13,347 nucleotides of DNA from Bacteroidales bacterium. GTDB lineage: Bacteria; Bacteroidota; Bacteroidia; Bacteroidales; UBA12077. Made by a program: the position numbers and the translations under genes. The DNA lies in the NCBI GenBank assembly GCA_030156305.1, contig JASGMZ010000060.1, positions 1-13,347 of the forward strand, in the 5' to 3' direction. Of the stretch, positions 8,705-13,347 are shown in pieces. The notes under the pieces were generated by a model that had not been told where the DNA came from, searched no databases, and saw only the letters and a list, made by a program, of their open reading frames with translations. Each line of letters begins with the position of its first letter. Position 1 is the stretch's first letter.

Positions 8705-8722
8705 TATTCTGCTGATAGAATG
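8705..8722 (+). other. Small hairpin just after the in-frame TGA (weak SECIS-like candidate)
   Basis: TATTCT at 8705-8710 pairs with AGAATG at 8717-8722 (6 bp, one a G-U pair) around the 6-nt loop GCTGAT. The stem begins 12 nt after the TGA, and the loop opens with G. Spacing and leading G loosely resemble bacterial selenocysteine insertion elements, but the stem is weak and A/U-rich. As far as I recall the family has no conserved Cys at this site. Chance is the more likely explanation. Confidence 0.12.
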
Positions 8723-8856
8723 CGAACCCGTGATACTGAAATTAAAAAAATGATTGATGGGTATTCATTAGATGGCTTCTATAATTTAAACTTACGGCCA
8801 GCTGGCTTGGATACATACCCGGAAAGTGATATAATTCAAAAGATCAGCCAGATTAT

Positions 8857-8895
8857 CGATACGGTAAAACCATCGATTATCGTTTTACCGTATCG
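8857..8895. repeat. Perfect 14-bp inverted repeat inside the deacetylase gene
   Basis: CGATACGGTAAAAC at 8857-8870 is the exact reverse complement of GTTTTACCGTATCG at 8882-8895, with an 11-nt loop. As RNA it would form a strong uninterrupted stem. No T-run follows, so it is not a standard intrinsic terminator. It codes for part of TVKPSIIVLPYR, just before the conserved His motif. Because translation may stop at the upstream TGA, this stem could fold freely in the untranslated message. Confidence 0.8.
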
Positions 8896-9242
8896 CTTTG
8901 ATGTTCATTCAGATCATCGAATCGCATTTAATCTGTGCTATTCCTGCACAAAAACGTTTCGATATCCATTTATCAAGAAAGTGTTAATGATGGAAATACT
9001 TTCAGAAACAGAGTATTCGCTTAATTTATTTCAGCCTAATTATTTTGTTGATATTTCTAAGTACATCAAAAAGAAAATTGAAATTTTAAATATTTTCGAA
9101 AGTGAAATAAAAGAACATCCTTTTCCAAGAAGTAAGGAAGCAGTTTGGGCGAATAGTTTGCTAAGAGGAACTATGGCAGGGGTTAAACATGCAGAGGCAT
9201 TTGTCCTGCTAAAGCACATTGAATGAAGTGTGAGGTAAAAAG

Positions 9243-9944
9243 GTGAGTAGAGTAGTTGGAATTATCCCAGCAAGAAGTGGTTCAAAAGGTTTAAAAAACA
9301 AAAACATAAAAATGCTAAAGGGGAAACCATTAATGGCCTATACGATTGAAGCGGCTATTGAAAGCGGGATTTTTGATAAGGTTGTCGTTTCAACGGATAG
9401 ACAGGTATATGCGGAAATTGCAAAAAAGTATGGTGCTGATGTTCCTTTTCTGAGGCCTGAACATCTGGCTGGAGACACAGTTCCAACCAATGATGTCATC
9501 ATCGATTTACTTGAAAAGCTAAAAGATCAGGGGGAAGAGTTCGATTGTCTGATGATTTTGCAACCTACGTCACCACTTCGTAGTAGCGACGATATAAAAA
9601 GAGCAATCGATTTAATGAAAGAGAAGAATGCGAATGCAGTGGTGAGCTTGTGTGAAGTGGAACACTCACCCTTATATATGGGGCAAGTACCAGATGATTT
9701 GAGAATTGATGCGTTTATCAATAAAGATATTGGATGCAGAAGACAAGATCTGCCGAAATACTATCGGTTAAATGGAGCAATATATTTAATGAAGACCGGT
9801 TATTTTTTGAAATTCCAGGATTATTATAAAGAAAACTGTTTTGCTTATTTAATGGATAAAGAAAGATCGATTGATATTGATGACGAGATTGATTTTAAAA
9901 TGGCTGAATTAATGCTTGAACTTGAGTGCGATAATGATTTATAA
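9243..9944 (+). CDS. neuA: CMP-nonulosonic acid synthetase (NeuA/LegF family)
   Basis: This 233-aa cytidylyltransferase activates the nonulosonic acid with CTP to give the CMP-sugar donor that Maf transferases use. The N-terminal signature IIPARSGSKGLKNKN at residues 7-21 binds the nucleotide. VVVSTDRQVYAEIAKKYGA, LQPTSPLRSSDDI and a C-terminal acidic SIDIDDEIDF segment (metal binding) are all typical. The length matches single-domain bacterial enzymes. The start is GTG at 9243, with GAGG at 9232-9235, 7 nt upstream. It follows the broken deacetylase by 16 nt and is the last gene before a 110-nt gap. The substrate is inferred to be legionaminic acid or a formylated/acetamidino derivative. Confidence 0.92.
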   Translation: MSRVVGIIPARSGSKGLKNKNIKMLKGKPLMAYTIEAAIESGIFDKVVVSTDRQVYAEIAKKYGADVPFLRPEHLAGDTVPTNDVIIDLLEKLKDQGEEFDCLMILQPTSPLRSSDDIKRAIDLMKEKNANAVVSLCEVEHSPLYMGQVPDDLRIDAFINKDIGCRRQDLPKYYRLNGAIYLMKTGYFLKFQDYYKENCFAYLMDKERSIDIDDEIDFKMAELMLELECDNDL

Positions 9945-10054
9945 AGATTTGTAGTTTTGATTACAATTAGGGAAAAAAGTTAAAACTAAATGGTTGTGAT
10001 TAAGAAATAATATTTGAGAATCGTGTGACTGAACATAAAAATCGGAGGATGAAA
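9945..10054. other. 110-nt A/T-rich gap between the sugar pathway and the tailoring module
   Basis: This is the longest stretch without a gene inside the cluster. It is A/T-rich and has no RNA gene or clear terminator hairpin. A weak 6-bp AGTTTT/AAAACT pairing with a long loop is visible near 9953-9989. Only the ribosome binding site GGAGG at 10044-10048 for the next gene is clear. A promoter may lie here, but I cannot identify convincing -35/-10 boxes. Confidence 0.4.
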
Positions 10055-10813
10055 ATGAAAAATGATAAGTGGAAAATTTGGGATAATAATAATAAATATG
10101 GTGAAACACTATATAAAAGGGCAACAGGTGAGTTGCCGGAAATGGAAAGTAGCAAAGCTTTAGCAAAAATAATACAACAAAAAATCGGTTCGCCTGAAAA
10201 AATACTTGACGTTGGGTGTGGTGCTGGTCATTATTTAAAGAGCTTGCGGAATCAACTAAAAGCAGAGTTTATTTACACCGGTGTAGATGCAACGAAGAAT
10301 TATATTGAATTAGCAAAAAAAGCTTTTGCTGACGATAGAGAAGCAAGCTTTTTTGTTTCAGATATCTATAATCTGGAGGTAGATGACAAGAGTAATGACT
10401 TGGTAATTAGTTGCAATTTATTATTACACTTACCTGCGATAGTTAAACCAATTAATGAACTCGTTAGAGTCGCAAAAGATGCGGTTATTATAAGATTGCT
10501 TTGTGGAGAAAGATCGTTTAGAATCCAAGATGTACATCCTGAAGAAAATGGCAATGAATTTACCGAAGATGGTAATCCAATAAATTATTACTATTATAAT
10601 ATTTACAGCAAAGATTATTTAAAGAACATTTTCAGCAAAATAGAAAGAATTGATAGTTATGAAATAATTGATGACTTAGATTATAATTGCGAAAATATAG
10701 TCAATTCAATAGAGGAACATCAGGATTATAATGCAACAAGGTTAATCAGCGGATATCAGGTGAATGGTTATATTTTACAACCATGGGCTTTTGTGATTCT
10801 ATATTTGAAATAA
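10055..10813 (+). CDS. Class I SAM-dependent methyltransferase
   Basis: This 252-aa protein has the SAM-binding motif I LDVGCGAGHY at residues 51-60. The acidic motif II region follows (YTGVDATKNYIELAKKAF), then FFVSDIYNL and a motif IV-like DLVISCNLLLHLP. The ATG at 10055 has GGAGG 6 nt upstream; an upstream in-frame GTG at 10025 and an ATG at 10049 are less likely. The substrate cannot be read from sequence. It sits directly before an acetamidino-forming module. In Campylobacter flagellin, legionaminic acid can carry an N-methyl-acetimidoyl group, so methylation of the acetamidino group or of a sugar hydroxyl is a reasonable inference. Composition is noticeably more A/T-rich than the upstream genes, suggesting separate acquisition of this module. 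Confidence 0.85.
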   Translation: MKNDKWKIWDNNNKYGETLYKRATGELPEMESSKALAKIIQQKIGSPEKILDVGCGAGHYLKSLRNQLKAEFIYTGVDATKNYIELAKKAFADDREASFFVSDIYNLEVDDKSNDLVISCNLLLHLPAIVKPINELVRVAKDAVIIRLLCGERSFRIQDVHPEENGNEFTEDGNPINYYYYNIYSKDYLKNIFSKIERIDSYEIIDDLDYNCENIVNSIEEHQDYNATRLISGYQVNGYILQPWAFVILYLK

Positions 10814-10833
10814 TTATTTAGTGGAGGGTTGTT

Positions 10834-11982
10834 TTGGAAAAAAAAGACTTGATTAAAATGTATAATTTACCACAGGAAGTGAAATTTTGCAAGAAATGTA
10901 CTATGTCAAACCAACGACCAAGAATTGTTTTTGATGAAAAAGGAGTGTGTAGCGCATGTAATTACGCCGAGCATAAAAAGATGATTGATTGGGATACAAG
11001 AGAAAAAGAGTTGGTTGAATTGCTCGATCGACATAGAAAAAATGACGGTTCATATGATGTGATTGTTCCCTGTAGTGGGGGGAAAGATGGTTCATTTGTT
11101 GCCCATCAATTAAAATATAAATATAATATGAACCCATTGACCGTAACTTGGGCACCGCTGGTGTACACTGAAATTGGTAGAAAAAATTTAGACAACTTTA
11201 TAAATTCCGGGTTTGACAATATTTTGGGATCATCAAACCAAAAAGTAAAAAAGAAATTGGCTAGTCTTTCATTTAAGCATTTGGGAGACCCTTTTCAACC
11301 ATTTATATATGGTGTGGCTAATTTTCCACTCACAATTTCTGTTAATTATAACATTCCTTTAATTATGTACGGGGAAAATGGTGAAGTGGAATATGGTGGT
11401 GATATGAAAAATGCTTATAGACCTACCAGAGAGATATCTGACCATGATAAACACTACTTTTCAAATATGCCTCCAGAAATCTGGGAAGAATACGGGCTAA
11501 CAAAAAAAGATTTATATCCATACTTATCGCCTGATTATGAAAAAATAGTAAACAACAAAACGGAGATTCATTTTTTTGGTTACTACAAAATGTGGGATCC
11601 CCAAGAAAATTACTATTATTGCTTTAAAAACACTGATTTTTCATCTAATCCAGAAAGAACAGAAGGCACATATTCAAAATATGCAAGTTTAGATGATAAA
11701 ATGGATGGATTTCATTTTTATTTGAGTTATATCAAATTTGGTATTGGGAGAGCTACTTCAGATTCGGCACATGAGATAAGAGATGGTAAGATTACAAGAG
11801 ATGAAGGTGCAGCACTTGTCAAAAAATTTGATAGCGAGTTTCCCGAAAGGTATTATAGAGAATTTTTAGAATATTGTGACATTTCGGAACAAGAATTCTG
11901 GGATGTCATTGATAGCTGGAGATCAGATCATATATGGGAAAAATCTAATAGTGGGTGGCACTTAAAAAACACGGTTTATTAA
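10834..11982 (+). CDS. N-acetyl sugar amidotransferase (WbpG/PseA/PtmG-like, ATP-PPase fold)
   Basis: This 382-aa protein matches the N-acetyl sugar amidotransferase family, which uses ATP and ammonia delivered by HisF/HisH partners to turn an acetamido group into acetamidino. Two Cys pairs, C19/C22 (FCKKCTMS) and C39/C42 (VCSACN), form a likely zinc site. The PP-loop CSGGKDGS at 80-87 binds ATP, and GENGEVEYGGDMKNAYRP in the middle is characteristic. The C-terminal part has ITRDEGAALVKKFD and ends in a Trp-rich tail. The start is TTG at 10834 with GGAGG at 10823-10827, 6 nt upstream. It lies 51 nt before a HisF paralog and then HisH, the usual three-gene arrangement. Full length and all motifs are intact. 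Confidence 0.9.
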   Translation: MEKKDLIKMYNLPQEVKFCKKCTMSNQRPRIVFDEKGVCSACNYAEHKKMIDWDTREKELVELLDRHRKNDGSYDVIVPCSGGKDGSFVAHQLKYKYNMNPLTVTWAPLVYTEIGRKNLDNFINSGFDNILGSSNQKVKKKLASLSFKHLGDPFQPFIYGVANFPLTISVNYNIPLIMYGENGEVEYGGDMKNAYRPTREISDHDKHYFSNMPPEIWEEYGLTKKDLYPYLSPDYEKIVNNKTEIHFFGYYKMWDPQENYYYCFKNTDFSSNPERTEGTYSKYASLDDKMDGFHFYLSYIKFGIGRATSDSAHEIRDGKITRDEGAALVKKFDSEFPERYYREFLEYCDISEQEFWDVIDSWRSDHIWEKSNSGWHLKNTVY

Positions 11983-12033
11983 AATACAGGGTCAATATTG
12001 GGCATAAATTCTAATGATAGGAACGACTTATAA

Positions 12034-12819
12034 ATGGAGAATGTTCGTGTAATTGCACGTCTGGATGTAAAAAATTCGGACTTGGTTAAAGGTATACAAT
12101 TTGAAGGGTTGAGAAAATTAGGTAAACAAAATGAATTTGCGATTAAATATTACGAACAAGGTGCCGACGAGTTGTTATATATTGATATCGTCGCAAGTTT
12201 ATACGAAAGAAATCATTTGCAGGAAGTTATCAAAGAGGCAACAAAAAATGTCTTTATTCCCATAACAGTAGGTGGAGGTATAAGGAAAATAAGCGATGTT
12301 GAAACATTGCTCAATTCTGGCGCAGACAAGGTAGTTGTTAATACTGGTGGTATAAAAAGGCCCGAATTGATTTCAGAGATAGCTAAAAAATATGGTTCTC
12401 AATGTGTGGTTGTTTCAATAGAAGCAAAAAAAATGGGATCCAATAAATGGGAGGCATATTATGACAATGGAAGAGAAAAAAGCGGTTTAAATGCGATAGA
12501 ATGGGCTATTGAAGCGGAAAAACTTGGAGCAGGAGAAATTCTTGTCACGTCGGTAGATCGGGATGGTACGGAAAAAGGTTTTGATATTGATTTAATTAAA
12601 AGCATTTCTGGTGCTGTATCTATACCTGTAATAGCAGGAGGTGGAATGGGGAAGCTAGAGGATTCAATAGAAGCAGTAAAGTCTGGTGGTGCAAACGCAG
12701 TAGCCGTGGCCAGCGTTTTACATTACAATAAGCATTCAATTGAGGATATAAAAAGAGCTTTATACGAACATCAGATTGAAGTTAGGAGAACCTACAGTGA
12801 AGAAAATAGTGATAATTGA
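12034..12819 (+). CDS. hisF: AglZ/HisF2-family acetamidino modification protein (HisF paralog)
   Basis: This 261-aa TIM barrel resembles HisF, the imidazole glycerol phosphate synthase cyclase. The context with an N-acetyl sugar amidotransferase, and the absence of other his genes, point to the HisF2/AglZ role, which is to channel ammonia to the amidotransferase and not to make histidine. D11 (ARLDVKN) is retained. The second HisF catalytic Asp, position 130, is Glu (SIEAKK). Phosphate-binding loops TVGGGIRK at 78-85, VNTGG and IAGGGMGK are present. The ATG at 12034 has a weak AGGA about 11 nt upstream. The 3' end overlaps the GTG start of hisH by 23 nt. A histidine biosynthesis role is unlikely but not excluded by sequence alone. 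Confidence 0.88.
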   Translation: MENVRVIARLDVKNSDLVKGIQFEGLRKLGKQNEFAIKYYEQGADELLYIDIVASLYERNHLQEVIKEATKNVFIPITVGGGIRKISDVETLLNSGADKVVVNTGGIKRPELISEIAKKYGSQCVVVSIEAKKMGSNKWEAYYDNGREKSGLNAIEWAIEAEKLGAGEILVTSVDRDGTEKGFDIDLIKSISGAVSIPVIAGGGMGKLEDSIEAVKSGGANAVAVASVLHYNKHSIEDIKRALYEHQIEVRRTYSEENSDN

Positions 12820-13324
12820 TTATGGCATTGGTAATGTATTAAGTGTCAAAAGAGCATTTGAACATTGCGCGGCTGAAGCGATTGTCACAAATGATTACAG
12901 ACAGATTGCTAATGCCCAAGCTTTAGTGTTACCTGGAGTGGGGGCTTTCGAAGATGGGATGGAAGCGCTGAGAAACAAAGGTATTATTGAGGCGATTGAG
13001 CGTTTTATTATCACTGGAAAACCTTTTTTAGGTATTTGTCTTGGTATGCAAATGATGATGGATGAAAGCGAAGAGTTCGGTCATCATCAAGGTTTAGGGT
13101 TAATAAAGGGAAAAGTTAAACGTCTTTCAGAAGCTGATATCGATAACCATAAGCTTAGGATTCCATTTATAGGTTGGAGTAGTCTTGATAAATGCCAAAA
13201 GGAAAGCATCTCATCGAATGACCTGCTTATAAATATTAGTAAAAATGATAAACCCGTATTATTCATAAAAACCAAACTAATTCCATCTGATCCCCTGAAA
13301 ATAGAGGATACAGGCAAATCATAA
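12797..13324 (+). CDS. hisH: HisH-family glutamine amidotransferase, C-terminus lost (probable pseudogene or frameshift)
   Basis: This class I glutaminase subunit should supply ammonia to the HisF paralog. GTG at 12797 has AGGAGAA just upstream; an in-frame ATG at 12776 is less likely. IIDYGIGNVLSVKRAF, VLPGVGAFEDGM and the nucleophile elbow GICLGMQ (C81) are intact. The frame stops at codon 176 (TAA 13322-13324), about 25-30 aa short of the usual 200-plus. The expected HSY segment reads KTK after VLFI. The YGVQFHPEKS region holding the catalytic His and Glu is not in frame. In another frame, 13303-13332 reads GYRQIITAPN, resembling the conserved GGQxITA stretch, which suggests a frameshift. 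The gene therefore looks broken, unless the end of the window has sequence errors. Confidence 0.8.
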   Translation: MKKIVIIDYGIGNVLSVKRAFEHCAAEAIVTNDYRQIANAQALVLPGVGAFEDGMEALRNKGIIEAIERFIITGKPFLGICLGMQMMMDESEEFGHHQGLGLIKGKVKRLSEADIDNHKLRIPFIGWSSLDKCQKESISSNDLLINISKNDKPVLFIKTKLIPSDPLKIEDTGKS

Positions 13325-13347
13325 CCGCACCCAATGGGTGAATCAAA

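Larger units (their letters stand above)
8564..9226 (+). pseudogene. PIG-L/LmbE-family deacetylase interrupted by an in-frame TGA
   Basis: Read from the ATG at 8564, which overlaps the previous stop as ATGA, the frame is open to 9226 except for a TGA at codon 43 (8690-8692). The full reading would be 220 codons. The N-terminal piece holds the zinc-binding signature PHPDDE at residues 11-16, then TLGAGGYILKQKQLGN. The downstream piece carries PYRFDVHSDHRI, the family's second metal-binding His motif, so both parts belong to one deacetylase. PIG-L enzymes hydrolyse N-acetyl groups on sugars. Conservation is good on both sides of the stop, which suggests a recent mutation, a sequencing error or recoding. 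Internal restart at the ATG at 8720 would give a 168-aa product without PHPDDE, presumably inactive. The gene also contains a perfect inverted repeat at 8857-8895. Confidence 0.85.

Noticed and set aside
10316..10354. Terminator-like hairpin (AAAAAAGCTT paired with AAGCTTTTTT) inside the methyltransferase gene
   Set aside because: It lies in an intact coding region, the stem is almost all A-T, and runs of Lys and Phe codons explain the A and T tracts. Likely chance.
12034..13324. Histidine biosynthesis operon
   Set aside because: HisF and HisH homologues are present, but no other his gene is. The adjacent N-acetyl sugar amidotransferase and the Glu130 change point to acetamidino modification.
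13328..13340. Short hairpin CACCC-AAT-GGGTG after the HisH stop
   Set aside because: Only 5 bp with a 3-nt loop and no T-run before the window ends, so it cannot be called a terminator.
8564..13347. Alternative genetic code with TGA as a sense codon
   Set aside because: Several intact genes here end at TGA, including ATGA overlaps at correct C-termini, so TGA works as a stop in this genome.

Overview
This window reads as part of a flagellin-glycosylation locus from a low-GC, Gram-positive anaerobe-like bacterium (Clostridia; an Acetobacterium/Eubacteriaceae-type host is a guess). The reasons are strong AGGAGG-type ribosome binding sites, several GTG and TTG starts, A/T-rich codons, and a Maf-type motility-associated glycosyltransferase next to nonulosonic (sialic-acid-like) sugar genes. 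All thirteen genes lie on the + strand. They are tightly packed and several overlap by 4 to about 23 nt, so they probably form one or two operons.

Region 1 (1-2577): a short leader carries a candidate sigma-D/sigma-28 (flagellar) promoter. It is followed by an unrecognised 206-aa protein and by the 619-aa Maf (DUF115/MptE-like) glycosyltransferase, which is expected to put the finished sugar on flagellin.

Region 2 (2585-9944): the sugar pathway. It encodes a LegB-like dehydratase, a PtmE-like CBS-nucleotidyltransferase (GDP-sugar route), a formyltransferase, NeuB/LegI, NeuC/LegG, a second and different formyltransferase, a PIG-L/LmbE deacetylase interrupted by an in-frame TGA, and a NeuA/LegF CMP-sugar synthetase. 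Together they fit CMP-legionaminic-acid-type synthesis via GDP-linked intermediates. Neither the LegC aminotransferase nor the LegH acetyltransferase is in the window. Two formyltransferases and a deacetylase are present instead, which suggests an N-formylated variant sugar.

Region 3 (9945-13347): after the only sizeable non-coding gap (110 nt) comes a more A/T-rich tailoring module. It encodes a SAM methyltransferase, an N-acetyl-sugar amidotransferase (WbpG/PseA-like), a HisF2-type acetamidino-modification protein and a HisH-type glutaminase. The last three normally convert an acetamido group to acetamidino, and the methyltransferase could N-methylate that group. The HisH gene has lost its C-terminal catalytic His/Glu region by the end of the window.

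The main points for a second look are the formyl/deacetyl chemistry with missing LegC/LegH, the opal codon and a perfect 14-bp inverted repeat inside the deacetylase gene, the damaged HisH, and the D-to-E change at a catalytic position of the HisF paralog. The overall pathway type is known. I see no clear evidence for a wholly new kind of system, but the decoration chemistry may be unusual.
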